A DNA stretch of 64,000 nucleotides. Source: Celeribacter ethanolicus (GTDB taxonomy: Bacteria; Pseudomonadota; Alphaproteobacteria; Rhodobacterales; Rhodobacteraceae). Below the pieces are notes generated by a model. That model saw nothing but the letters and a program-made list of their open reading frames with translations, had not been told where the DNA came from and did no database searches. The position numbers were made by a program, and so were the translations under genes. Positions 54,113 to 62,562 of the stretch are shown piece by piece; positions within the stretch are counted from its first letter, which is position 1, and each line of letters starts with the position of its first letter. The stretch lies in NCBI RefSeq assembly GCF_001550095.1, contig NZ_LRUC01000036.1, forward strand, positions 62,001-126,000, read 5' to 3'.

Positions 54113-54985
54113 TCAGAGCAGCCCGGCGTGTTCCATCGCCGCCTTGATCGCGGCTTTGGTCTCATCCGACAGCGGCGTGAGCGGCAGGCGTACCTCGTCG
54201 GAGCACAGTCCCAGAAGCGACATCGCGTATTTCGCGCCGCATACACCGGGTTCAAGGAAGATCGCCAGGTGCAGCGGCATCAGCTTGTCGGTGATCTCGA
54301 GCGCGGTTGCGTAATCGCCCGCCTGTGTCGCGGCCTGCATCTCGGCACAAAGCTTCGGCGCGACGTTGGCGGTCACGGAGATACAGCCGACACCGCCATG
54401 GGCGTTGAACCCAAGCGCCGTGGCATCCTCGCCGGAGAGCTGACAGAACTCCGGCCCGCAGGCGATACGGGTTTTCGCCACGCGCGAGAGATCGCCGGTG
54501 GCATCCTTGACGCCGACGATACGCGGCAGTTTCGCAAGCTCCGCCATGGTCGCTGTGGTCATGTCGATCACGGAACGGCCCGGAATGTTGTAGATCACGA
54601 TCGGCAGGTCGGCGGAGTCATGCATTGCGGTGAAATGCGCGATCAGGCCTTTCTGCGTCGGTTTGTTGTAATAGGGCGTCACCACGAGGGCGGCGTCCGC
54701 ACCGACTTTTGCGGCATGCCGGATCAGGTTCAGACCCTCGGCGGTGTTGTTCGACCCGGCACCCGCGATCACCGGAATACGACCGGCGACGGTGTCGACG
54801 ACGATCTCGATCACCTTCTGGTGCTCGGCATGGCTGAGCGTGGGGGATTCACCCGTGGTGCCGACGGGGACGAGGCCCGATGAGCTCTCGGCGATATGCC
54901 ATTCGACCAGACGTTTGAGCGTATCGACATCCAGCTCGCCGTTCTTGAACGGCGTCACCAGTGCAGGAATGGATCCTTTGAACAT
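54113..54985 (-). CDS. dapA: 4-hydroxy-tetrahydrodipicolinate synthase
   Basis: 290 residues, normal. Schiff-base Lys160 in GVKDATG, Tyr132 in VIYNIPGR and Thr44 in TTGES form the catalytic set. It condenses pyruvate with aspartate semialdehyde, the product of asd at 4581, to start the lysine/DAP branch. ATG 54985 follows AAAGGAGCG; an in-frame earlier ATG (55021) has no site. Monocistronic, divergent from slt. Confidence 0.96.
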   Translation of the reverse strand: MFKGSIPALVTPFKNGELDVDTLKRLVEWHIAESSSGLVPVGTTGESPTLSHAEHQKVIEIVVDTVAGRIPVIAGAGSNNTAEGLNLIRHAAKVGADAALVVTPYYNKPTQKGLIAHFTAMHDSADLPIVIYNIPGRSVIDMTTATMAELAKLPRIVGVKDATGDLSRVAKTRIACGPEFCQLSGEDATALGFNAHGGVGCISVTANVAPKLCAEMQAATQAGDYATALEITDKLMPLHLAIFLEPGVCGAKYAMSLLGLCSDEVRLPLTPLSDETKAAIKAAMEHAGLL

Positions 54986-55173
54986 CGTACGCTCCTTTTC
55001 GCAGTAAGGGCCCCAAGGCATTTTGCCCTGAGTCGCCCGTGAAAGTTCCGGCGGAAACTAGCCGCCTTCGGCGCGGTTCACAAGAATCTGTGTTGCTGTC
55101 CCCCGCGCGCGCGTTCATCCTTGGGAAAAACCGAGCAGTCCCCACAAGATATCCCGAAGGTCCAGACCCGATC

Positions 55174-57111
55174 ATGTTTCAGAAGTCCGCCATGAAGACG
55201 GCTTACGTATTTGTATTTGCAGCTTTTTCCGCCATGTCCGCCGCGGCGTCGCCCGAATCGGATGCGCTGTCGCGGGCCAATGCGGCACGGGCGGAGGGCA
55301 ATTGGTCCCTTGCACGCGAAGAGGCGCGCGGCATCGGGCGGGACATCATCGACTGGCAGTATCTGCGTGCGGGTCGGGGGACGTTTGCGGAATATCGCGA
55401 TTTCCTGAAACGTCATGCCGATTGGCCCGGCCTGCCGCTTCTGGCGGAAAAGGGCGAGGCGGCGATCCCCGCCGATGCCGATCCGCGCGCGGTGATCGAC
55501 TATCTCACCGCCTATCCGCCGCAAACCGGCGCGGGTGCGTTGCGTCTGATCGCGGCCTATGAGGCGCTTGGCCAGTCCGCGGATGCCCAGGCCGAAGCGG
55601 CGCTGGTCTGGAACACGCTGGCCTTGAAGGCGGAGGAGGAGCAGGCCCTTCTGGCGCGCTATGGCTCGATCCTGAAATCTTCCCATGTGGCGCGCACCGA
55701 GATGCTGCTTTGGCGGGACCGGTTCCGGGACGCAGAGCGGATGGTGCCAAACCTGCCCGCGGGCTGGGACAAACTCATCGCCGCCACCGCCGTTCTGGTG
55801 CGCGACGAGGCGGGCGTGGACGAGGCGATTTCCGCCGTCCCCGCAAGTCTCGCCGATCACCCGGTTCTGGCCCATGCGCGGTTCGAATGGCGGGTGCGCA
55901 GAGGGCGCAACGAGGATGCGGTGACGCTTTTGCTGCAACAATCGACGCCCGAGGGCTTGGGCAAGCCCGAGGTCTGGAGCGACCGGCGCCGCATGCTTGC
56001 GCGTCAGATGATGCGCGACGGCAAGGAGCAGATTGCCTATACGGTCGCCGCCCGTCACGGGCTGACCCCGGATCAAAGCGACTATGCCGATCTCGAATGG
56101 CTCGCGGGCTATGTCGCGCTGCGGTATCTCAAGGAGCCGGGAAAGGCGCTCGATCATTTCAACCGGTTTCGCATGGCGGTGAGCACGCCGATTTCCCTTG
56201 GCCGTGCGGGCTATTGGGAGGGCCGGGCGCTTGAGGCGATGGGGGCCAAGGATGATGCCGTCGCCGCCTATGCCTTTGGCGCGCAGTTTCAGACGTCGTT
56301 CTACGGGCTTCTGTCCGCCGAGAAAATCGGTCGTTCTCTCGATCCGGCCCTGACCGGTGAGATGCGCTTTGCCGATTACAAACAGGCGTCCTTCATGGGA
56401 TCCTCGGTGCTCAAGGCCGCATTGTTGCTTGAAGAGGCCGGCGATTTGCCGCAATCCGCGCGTTTCATGCGTCATCTGGGCGAAAGCCTCTCGCCGCAGG
56501 AGTTGGGGCAATTGGGCGATCTGGCGCTCGATCACGATCCCTACCTTGCGGTTCTGGTGGCGAAATTCGCCGCCGATCAGGGCATCGTGCTCAATCGCGC
56601 CTATTATCCGCTGCATGCGCTTGCGAAGGCCGATCTTCCGGTCGAACCGGAGCTTGCCATGGCCATTGCCCGGCGCGAAAGCGAATTCTACCCCATGGCG
56701 CAGAGCCACGTCGGGGCGCGCGGGCTGATGCAGCTCATGCCACGCACCGGGGCCGCGATGGCGGAAAAGCTGGGGGTTGAGGACTATACTGACGGTCAGC
56801 TTTTCGATCCGATCATCAACGCACGCCTCGGCTCCGCCTATCTGGCGCAGCTCGAAGAGGAATTCGGCAACAACGTCATGCTGATCGCAGTGGGCTACAA
56901 CGCCGGTCCGTCGCGCGCCCGCGACTGGATCACCCGTTATGGCGATCCCCGCACGGGCAAGGTCGATCCGGTTGACTGGATCGAACATCTGCCCTTCCGC
57001 GAGACCCGCAATTACGTGATGCGTGTGGCCGAAAGTCTACCGGTTTACCGCGCGCGCCTGCACGGGGAGACCGGGCCGATCCATCTGTCGAAGGAACTGG
57101 CGGCCCGTTAA
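55174..57111 (+). CDS. slt: Soluble lytic murein transglycosylase (GH23)
   Basis: 645 residues. A signal-like N-terminus (about 1-28 ending AAA) is followed by a long superhelical U-domain of repeats (30-470) and a C-terminal GH23 domain with catalytic Glu in AIARRESEFYP near 500, GLMQLMPRTG and YNAGP. It cleaves the glycan in the periplasm with 1,6-anhydro products. ATG 55174 or 55192 may start; the first gives the longer signal. Convergent with the EamA gene, 11 bp apart. Confidence 0.93.
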   Translation: MFQKSAMKTAYVFVFAAFSAMSAAASPESDALSRANAARAEGNWSLAREEARGIGRDIIDWQYLRAGRGTFAEYRDFLKRHADWPGLPLLAEKGEAAIPADADPRAVIDYLTAYPPQTGAGALRLIAAYEALGQSADAQAEAALVWNTLALKAEEEQALLARYGSILKSSHVARTEMLLWRDRFRDAERMVPNLPAGWDKLIAATAVLVRDEAGVDEAISAVPASLADHPVLAHARFEWRVRRGRNEDAVTLLLQQSTPEGLGKPEVWSDRRRMLARQMMRDGKEQIAYTVAARHGLTPDQSDYADLEWLAGYVALRYLKEPGKALDHFNRFRMAVSTPISLGRAGYWEGRALEAMGAKDDAVAAYAFGAQFQTSFYGLLSAEKIGRSLDPALTGEMRFADYKQASFMGSSVLKAALLLEEAGDLPQSARFMRHLGESLSPQELGQLGDLALDHDPYLAVLVAKFAADQGIVLNRAYYPLHALAKADLPVEPELAMAIARRESEFYPMAQSHVGARGLMQLMPRTGAAMAEKLGVEDYTDGQLFDPIINARLGSAYLAQLEEEFGNNVMLIAVGYNAGPSRARDWITRYGDPRTGKVDPVDWIEHLPFRETRNYVMRVAESLPVYRARLHGETGPIHLSKELAAR

Positions 57112-57122
57112 GCCTCAAGGGG

Positions 57123-57992
57123 TTAAGCGCCCCGCACCTGACGGGCACGCAGAAAGGTGAATACACCGGCGGCCACGACGACCGCCGCGCCGATCACCAC
57201 ATTGTTGCGGATCACATCGCCAAAGACGAACAGCCTGAGAATGGCGGAAAACGGCAGTTGCAGATAGGCAAAGGGCTGGATCGCGGAAGCTTCGGACAGC
57301 TCATAGGCCTTGATCAGCAGGTAATGCGAAGAGATCGAGGTTACGCACAGGAGACCCATCCAGAGCCAGTCCGTGGGAAGCATCGCCTGCCAGTACCAGA
57401 CGCCGATCAGTGTCGTGACCACGGCCCCCGCGATGCCGGTGTAGACAAAGGTGACATCGGCGCTGTCGAAGCGCGCGACATAGCGGTTGAGAAGCCCGTA
57501 GAGCGCAAAACAGAAGGCGGCTGCGATGGGGAAGACCGCGTTGAGGGAAAACACGCCGCTGCCCGGCTGGATGATGATCATCACGCCGATGAACCCGACC
57601 GCGACCGAGGCCCACCGCCGCCAGCCGATATGTTCACCCAGCACCGGCCCGGACAGCGCGGTGATCAAAAGCGGGTAGGCGGCAAAGATCGCGGGCGCAT
57701 CCACCAGCCCCATGCGGACGAAAGCGGTGACCATGATCAGTATTTCAAAGGCCAGAAGCGCACCGCGAAAGAATTGCAGGCGCGGACGCGCCGAGCGCAG
57801 CACAGAGGTGAGCCGACCCTTGCGGGCCGCGAGTAACAGGACAAACCCTGCGAAGACCCAATAGCGGATCATCACGATCATGAAGACGTTATACGTCCCT
57901 GCGAGATGGCGGGAGATACCGTCCTGCATCGCAAAGATGAAGGTCGCGGCGACCATCAGCCAGATGCCGAGCGCCGGGGTCTGGTTCGTCAT
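57123..57992 (-). CDS. EamA/DMT family transporter
   Basis: 289 residues, ten membrane segments with the two EamA repeats (MVAATFIFAMQDGISRHL at the first and PIAAAFCFALYGLLNRY at the second). Members export or import small metabolites; substrate unknown. Its ATG overlaps the mnmD stop by 4 bp (ATGA), so it is cotranscribed with tRNA modification enzyme mnmD. Confidence 0.92.
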   Translation of the reverse strand: MTNQTPALGIWLMVAATFIFAMQDGISRHLAGTYNVFMIVMIRYWVFAGFVLLLAARKGRLTSVLRSARPRLQFFRGALLAFEILIMVTAFVRMGLVDAPAIFAAYPLLITALSGPVLGEHIGWRRWASVAVGFIGVMIIIQPGSGVFSLNAVFPIAAAFCFALYGLLNRYVARFDSADVTFVYTGIAGAVVTTLIGVWYWQAMLPTDWLWMGLLCVTSISSHYLLIKAYELSEASAIQPFAYLQLPFSAILRLFVFGDVIRNNVVIGAAVVVAAGVFTFLRARQVRGA

Positions 57993-58678
57993 GCTTTCAT
58001 ACCGCGGCTCATGTGGCGTTTGCGCCCGAAGCCTGCCGTGCGTTCGACGGTGAACCCCGCGTCGCTGAGTTTCTGGCGCACATGGCCGGCCGCCGTATAG
58101 GTCGCGAAGGTGCCGCCCTGTGCTGTGTGACGCCCGACCTCACGCATCAGTTCCTCACCCCAAAGTTCGGGGTTTTTCGCAGGAGAAAACCCATCAAGGA
58201 ACCAGGCATCCGCCTGACCGTCCCACCCGGCAAGCGTCTCGCGCGCATCGCCGATTTTGACCTCGACTTCAATCTGCCCCAACCGAAAGGCACGTTTGCC
58301 CTCCGCCCATGCGGTGAGAAATGGCTCTGCAATCGCCTCGGCCTCAGGGAAGGCCGCAAGTGCCTTGGCAATATCGGGGGCGGTCATCGGGAAGGCCTCG
58401 AACGAGGTAAACCGTACCAGGCTCGGCCCATGCCAGATCAGCGCCAGTGCCAGCATGTTGAGCCCGGTGCCAAAACCCAGTTCAGCAATCTGAAAGCCGT
58501 CCCGAAGCCGCGCGGGAAGGTTATTGCCCGAAAGGAAAACATGTCGCGTTTCCTCAAGCCCGTTGCCGAGCGAGAAATAGGGGTCGTCGAACCGGGTCGA
58601 AACGGGGATTTGCCCGTCGCGCCATTCGATGTTGGCTGTCTGGCCGCCAATCTGGTGGCCGGTCTGGTTGTTGGTCAT
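57989..58678 (-). CDS. mnmD: tRNA 5-methylaminomethyl-2-thiouridine(34) methyltransferase MnmD
   Basis: 229 residues, a stand-alone methyltransferase equal to the N-half of E. coli MnmC. ELGFGTGLNMLAL is the SAM site, and WFLDGFSPAKNPELW and GGTFATYTAAGHVRQ are family marks. It performs the last methylation of mnm5s2U in tRNA wobble position. ATG 58678 starts MTNNQTG; the reading frame continues upstream without coding character. Divergent from an MnmC(o)-like oxidoreductase. Confidence 0.93.
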   Translation of the reverse strand: MTNNQTGHQIGGQTANIEWRDGQIPVSTRFDDPYFSLGNGLEETRHVFLSGNNLPARLRDGFQIAELGFGTGLNMLALALIWHGPSLVRFTSFEAFPMTAPDIAKALAAFPEAEAIAEPFLTAWAEGKRAFRLGQIEVEVKIGDARETLAGWDGQADAWFLDGFSPAKNPELWGEELMREVGRHTAQGGTFATYTAAGHVRQKLSDAGFTVERTAGFGRKRHMSRGMKA

Positions 58679-58753
58679 GGGATGGCTTATGAGAGGGCGG
58701 GTTTGGCAGACCATGCTTTGAGCGGTGGTCACTTGCAACGGGTAAAAACGCAG

Positions 58754-59794
58754 ATGGGCAGAGCGGAAATCACGATTTATGGCGCGGGCGCCTTTGGTCT
58801 GTCCTGCGGCTTTGAGGCGGCGAAACGCGGCGCGAAGGTGCGGGTGATCGACCCTTACGGTGTCGGTCATGGCTCCTCGGGTGGCATCGTCGGGGCGCTT
58901 GCGCCGCACACGCCGGAGCGCTGGAATGCCAAGAAGGAATTTCAGTTCCAAAGCCTGATCCTGGCGCGCAGCCATTGGCCGGAGGTCGAAGCCACGGGGG
59001 GCGTGTCTTCGGGCTATGGCAATCTGGGCCGCGTGCAAGCCATCAAGGACGAGCGCCAATTGCAACTCGCCCGCGAGCGCGAAGATCAGGCAAAAGAGCT
59101 TTGGCAGGGTAAGGCCGAGTGGCGTGTCGTGACGCAGGGCGAGACGGGCTATTGGGCGCCGATCAGCCCGACCGGGTATCTTATTCACGACACGCTTTCG
59201 GCGCGGCTCAACCCATGGCGGGCCTGCGCCTCGCTTGCCGCCGCGATCACGGCATTGGGGGGCGAGGTCGCCACAGAAGGCCCCGAAGAGGGCGCGGTGA
59301 TCCATGCCTCCGGCTGGTGGGGGCTCCGCGCGCTCAATGAGGCGTTCGGCAAAGAGGTCGGCAATGGTGTGAAGGGGCAGGCGATCCTTTTGGAGTTGCC
59401 GCTCCCCGAAGCGCCGCAGCTTTACGGCGAGAGCCTGCATGTCATCCCGCATGCCGACGGCACCACGGCGATCGGGTCTACGTCTGAGCGCGAGTTCGAC
59501 AGTTCCGACGCCACGGACGCGCAAGCCGACGCGCTTTTGGCACGCGCGCGCGACACCGTGCCTGCACTCCGGGATGCGCCCGAGATTCGCCGCTGGGCCG
59601 GGGTACGCCCGCGTGCCAAATCCCGCGCGCCGATGCTGGGGGGATGGCCCGAACGCGCGGGACATTTCATCGCCAACGGGGGGTTCAAGATCGGCTATGG
59701 CATGGCGCCGCTTGCCGCACAGGTTTTGATTGACCTTGTGCTGGAGGGGCGCGACGCTGTTCCGGAAGAGTTCCGCGTGGAGGCGAGCCTATGA
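58754..59794 (+). CDS. FAD-dependent oxidoreductase, MnmC C-domain-like
   Basis: 346 residues. FAD loop IYGAGAFGLSCG (about 8-19) and downstream segments GGIVGALAPHTPERWN, ASGWWGLRALN and GVRPRAKSRAP resemble the D-amino acid oxidase/MnmC(o) group that removes carboxymethyl from cmnm5s2U. Placed 75 bp from and divergent to mnmD, so together they may equal a split MnmC. ATG 58754 begins the domain; longer frames upstream cross mnmD and are not coding. Confidence 0.82.
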   Translation: MGRAEITIYGAGAFGLSCGFEAAKRGAKVRVIDPYGVGHGSSGGIVGALAPHTPERWNAKKEFQFQSLILARSHWPEVEATGGVSSGYGNLGRVQAIKDERQLQLAREREDQAKELWQGKAEWRVVTQGETGYWAPISPTGYLIHDTLSARLNPWRACASLAAAITALGGEVATEGPEEGAVIHASGWWGLRALNEAFGKEVGNGVKGQAILLELPLPEAPQLYGESLHVIPHADGTTAIGSTSEREFDSSDATDAQADALLARARDTVPALRDAPEIRRWAGVRPRAKSRAPMLGGWPERAGHFIANGGFKIGYGMAPLAAQVLIDLVLEGRDAVPEEFRVEASL

Positions 59795-60183
59795 AAGTGA
59801 CCTCTCTCGATCACCTCGTGCTGACCGTGGCCGACATCCCGGCGACCGTGGCGTTTTACACCGAGGCGCTGGGCATGGAGTCGGAAAAATTCCACCCGTC
59901 CGATGGCACCACGCGCCATGCGCTGCGCTTTGGGGCGCAAAAGATCAACTTGCATCAGGCCGGGCAGGAATTCGAACCGAAAGCCGCCCATGTGCAGGCG
60001 GGCTCGAGCGATCTGTGTTTTTTGACGGATATGCCTGTGGCCGACTGGATGCGGCATCTGTCGGACAAAGGAATTTCCGTCGAGGAAGGTCCGGTCAGCC
60101 GCACCGGCGCGACCGGGCCGCTTTTGTCGATCTATCTGCGCGACCCGGACGGCAATCTGATTGAGCTGTCAAACCGGCTTTGA
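59791..60183 (+). CDS. VOC family (glyoxalase-like) protein
   Basis: 130 residues. SLDHLVLTVADIPATVAFY is the conserved start with His as metal ligand; Glu-rich ends (NLIEL) supply the second. Members include glyoxalase, antibiotic-resistance and dioxygenase folds; metal and substrate unknown. Start overlaps the previous oxidoreductase by 4 bp (ATGA) and its end overlaps the convergent FMN reductase by 15 bp. Confidence 0.9.
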   Translation: MKVTSLDHLVLTVADIPATVAFYTEALGMESEKFHPSDGTTRHALRFGAQKINLHQAGQEFEPKAAHVQAGSSDLCFLTDMPVADWMRHLSDKGISVEEGPVSRTGATGPLLSIYLRDPDGNLIELSNRL

Positions 60184-60708
60184 CGCGGCCTCACGCAGGG
60201 CGGTCATGAGCTTTTCAAGCCCGGCCACGGTGCGCTCATTGATCAACCGCCCCTGAGGGTCGAAGGCATGCGAGCTGTCGGCCACCAGAACCTCCGGCGC
60301 TTGCAACAGATGTGCGTTGAACGGGGTCAACGCCCAGCGAAGACTATATTGCGAGCGCTCCCCGCCCGCGCGTCCCGCCGCCGCCGACATGATCGCGACG
60401 GGTTTGCCCTCCCAGGGTTTCACCCCGGTGCGGCTCACCCAGTCGAGGGCATTCTTGAGAAGACCGGGGATCATCTTGTTATACTCCGGCGTCGACATCA
60501 CAACCGCATCGGCATCGCGGATCTGCTCAGCCAGCACCATGACCTCGGACGGAATGCCCTCTGCTTCCAGATCGGCGTCATAAAGCGGCAGGCGCAGGTT
60601 GGCCTCGGTGAACTCGCAGGGCCCAAAGAGCCGCACCGCCTCATGCATGAGTTTCGTATTGGTCGAGGCGGCCCGCAGCGCGCCCGAGATGCCGAGAAGT
60701 TTGAGCAT
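60169..60708 (-). CDS. NADPH-dependent FMN reductase
   Basis: 179 residues, flavodoxin-like. Signature LGISGALRAASTN (phosphate loop of FMN) and STPEYNKMIPGLLKNALDW are typical. It reduces flavin or quinone/chromate-type acceptors in the cytoplasm. Start overlaps the cobO stop by one base, closing an lrgA-lrgB-cobO-reductase unit. Cobalamin needs Co(II) to Co(I) reduction by a flavin, so a link with CobO is attractive, but not shown. Confidence 0.93.
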   Translation of the reverse strand: MLKLLGISGALRAASTNTKLMHEAVRLFGPCEFTEANLRLPLYDADLEAEGIPSEVMVLAEQIRDADAVVMSTPEYNKMIPGLLKNALDWVSRTGVKPWEGKPVAIMSAAAGRAGGERSQYSLRWALTPFNAHLLQAPEVLVADSSHAFDPQGRLINERTVAGLEKLMTALREAASKPV

Positions 60709-61322
60709 CAGAACTCCACCCCCTGTTGCGCTTTCACGCCGGAGCGGAACGGGTGTTTCACCAGTTCCATCTCGGTCACCAGATCGGCGATCTCGATGAT
60801 CTCCTCCTTGGCGTTGCGCCCGGTCAGGACGACATGGGTCAGGGGCGGTTTCTCCGTGGTGAAGAAATCCACCACCTCCTGCACATCGAGATAGTCATAA
60901 CGCAGCGCGATGTTGATCTCGTCGAGCAACACCATGCGGTTCTCCGGATCGCGGATCAGCTCCTTGGCCTTCTCCCACGCAGCTTTCGCCATTTCGATGT
61001 CGCGGGCCTTGTCCTGCGTCTCCCAGGTAAAGCCCTCACCCATCGTGTAAAACTGGCAGATGTCAGAGAAATGTTCTGTGATCAGATCGCGCTCACCACA
61101 GTCCATGCCGCCCTTGATGAATTGCACCACGGCAGAAGGCATCCGATGCGCGATACAGCGGAAAATCATCCCGAAGGCGGCGGAGCTTTTGCCCTTGCCC
61201 TTGCCGGTATGGACGATGATCAGCCCCTTCTGATCGGTCTTGGTGGCCATGATCTTGTCGCGGGCAGCCTTTTTCTTGGCCATCTTGGCGGCGTGGCGGT
61301 CAAGGTCGTTCTGGTCTGACAT
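60708..61322 (-). CDS. cobO: Cob(I)yrinic acid a,c-diamide adenosyltransferase
   Basis: 204 residues. P-loop TGKGKGKSSAAFG, LLDEINIALRYDYL and VVLTGRNAKEE match CobO/BtuR/CobA-type ATP:corrinoid adenosyltransferases. It attaches the adenosyl group of coenzyme B12. A basic Lys/Ala-rich N-terminus (about 1-30) precedes the core. It starts 12 bp after the LrgB stop and overlaps the FMN reductase by one base. Confidence 0.95.
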   Translation of the reverse strand: MSDQNDLDRHAAKMAKKKAARDKIMATKTDQKGLIIVHTGKGKGKSSAAFGMIFRCIAHRMPSAVVQFIKGGMDCGERDLITEHFSDICQFYTMGEGFTWETQDKARDIEMAKAAWEKAKELIRDPENRMVLLDEINIALRYDYLDVQEVVDFFTTEKPPLTHVVLTGRNAKEEIIEIADLVTEMELVKHPFRSGVKAQQGVEF

Positions 61323-61334
61323 GTGTCCTCCCGG

Positions 61335-62051
61335 TCAGAAAAACAGTTGTACGAAGATCGGTGCGATCAACGAGGTGAAAATCGCGTTGAGCACCATGCC
61401 GATCCCGGCGAACGCGCCCGCCGTGCCATCGACCTGAAACGCGCGCGCCGTGCCGATGCCGTGCGCGGCCACACCGGTGGCAAAGCCGCGTGCCCGATAG
61501 TCGCGCACTCCGATGAGGTTGAGAAGGGGTGTCGTGACGACAGCGCCGATCACTCCGGTGATCAGGACCAAAGCGACGGTCAGGGTCGACAACCCGCCGA
61601 TGGTCTCGGACACACCGATGGCGACTGGCGAGGTCACCGCCTTGGGTACGAGCGACAGCAAGACCTCGCCTCTGAGCCCGCAAGCATAGCCGATGGCGGT
61701 GGCCGAGACCATGGCAACGAGTCCGCCGACCACGAGAGCAGCCAACATCGGCAGGGCGCTTTTCTTGATCCGCTGCCAGTTCTTCCAAAGCGGCACGGCG
61801 AGTGCCACCGTGGCCGGCCCGAGCAGGAAGTGGACGAATTGCGCGCCTTCGAAATAGGTCGTGTAGCTGGTCTTGGTGGTCACCAACAGTGTCGACAGCA
61901 GGATCATCGAGATCAGCACCGGGTTCACGAAAGGGCGGTTCCCCGAAAGGTTGAACGCGCCGAGTCCGATCAGATAAGCCAGAAGCGTCAGCGTCAGCCA
62001 CAAAAGCGGACTGGTGGAGAGATAGCTCCAGATGTCTAGGATCTCAGTCAT
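61335..62051 (-). CDS. lrgB: LrgB family protein
   Basis: 238 residues with about seven membrane segments. The family block PKAVTSPVAIGVSETIGG and HGIGTARAFQ is clear. LrgB/CidB proteins, with LrgA/CidA, affect murein hydrolase activity or metabolite (such as pyruvate) transport. Start ATG 62051 overlaps the lrgA stop by 8 bp. Confidence 0.93.
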   Translation of the reverse strand: MTEILDIWSYLSTSPLLWLTLTLLAYLIGLGAFNLSGNRPFVNPVLISMILLSTLLVTTKTSYTTYFEGAQFVHFLLGPATVALAVPLWKNWQRIKKSALPMLAALVVGGLVAMVSATAIGYACGLRGEVLLSLVPKAVTSPVAIGVSETIGGLSTLTVALVLITGVIGAVVTTPLLNLIGVRDYRARGFATGVAAHGIGTARAFQVDGTAGAFAGIGMVLNAIFTSLIAPIFVQLFF

Positions 62052-62409
62052 TTTGCCGCTCATCCTTGTAGCCACGCGCCTGGTTGACGAATTTGAACGT
62101 CAGCGCTCCCGCCGCGATGGAGAGCACCGTCGATCCGACGAGGGCGGCGGCCAGAGGTAGGCCGATGGTGGACATCTGGTCGAGATATTGCACGATGCCG
62201 ACCCCCGCAGGCACGAACAGAAGCGAGAGATGCGACAGCAGTCCGCTTGCGGTTTTTTCGATTGCCGGACCAACACGGGGGCGGGTCAGAAGCAGGATGG
62301 CCAGAAGAACCATGCCGATCACCGGGCCGGGCAGGGGCAAGGAAAAAGAGCGGGCGAGGATTTCACCGACAAGCTGAAACCCGAGGAGAATGCCGAAATG
62401 CAGGATCAT
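62044..62409 (-). CDS. lrgA: CidA/LrgA family protein
   Basis: 121 residues, four membrane segments, holin-like. FGILLGFQLVGEILARS, LPGPVIGMVLL and LLFVPAGVGI are the family landmarks. First gene of the lrgA-lrgB-cobO-FMN reductase unit. ATG 62409 is chosen as the conserved domain begins right after it; the longer in-frame stretch has no ribosome site. The 153-bp upstream gap holds its promoter and the terminator of the next gene. Confidence 0.92.
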   Translation of the reverse strand: MILHFGILLGFQLVGEILARSFSLPLPGPVIGMVLLAILLLTRPRVGPAIEKTASGLLSHLSLLFVPAGVGIVQYLDQMSTIGLPLAAALVGSTVLSIAAGALTFKFVNQARGYKDERQND

Positions 62410-62512
62410 GTGCGTGCCTCGTTGCTGCGCCGGATGACGCGGAGGCAGTTTTACGCGCTTGCGGGCGCGCTGCAAGCACACAAGGCCGGGCAAATCAGGC
62501 ATAGCGGACATG

Positions 62513-62540
62513 AAAAAGGCGCACCCCTCACGGATGCGCC
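62513..62540 (-). terminator. Intrinsic terminator after membrane protein gene
   Basis: On the minus strand GGCGCA, an 11-base loop and TGCGCC are followed by TTTTT; arms 62518-62523 and 62535-62540. Confidence 0.75.
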
Positions 62541-62562
62541 CTTCCCGTCAGATCGCGAGGCT

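Noticed and set aside
55078-56988. Minus-strand frame of about 636 codons over the lytic transglycosylase
   Set aside because: Antisense shadow of a gene with an intact GH23 domain.
58013-58753. Upstream in-frame extension of the MnmC(o)-like oxidoreductase
   Set aside because: Runs antisense through mnmD; the FAD loop sits just after ATG 58754, so this is the start.
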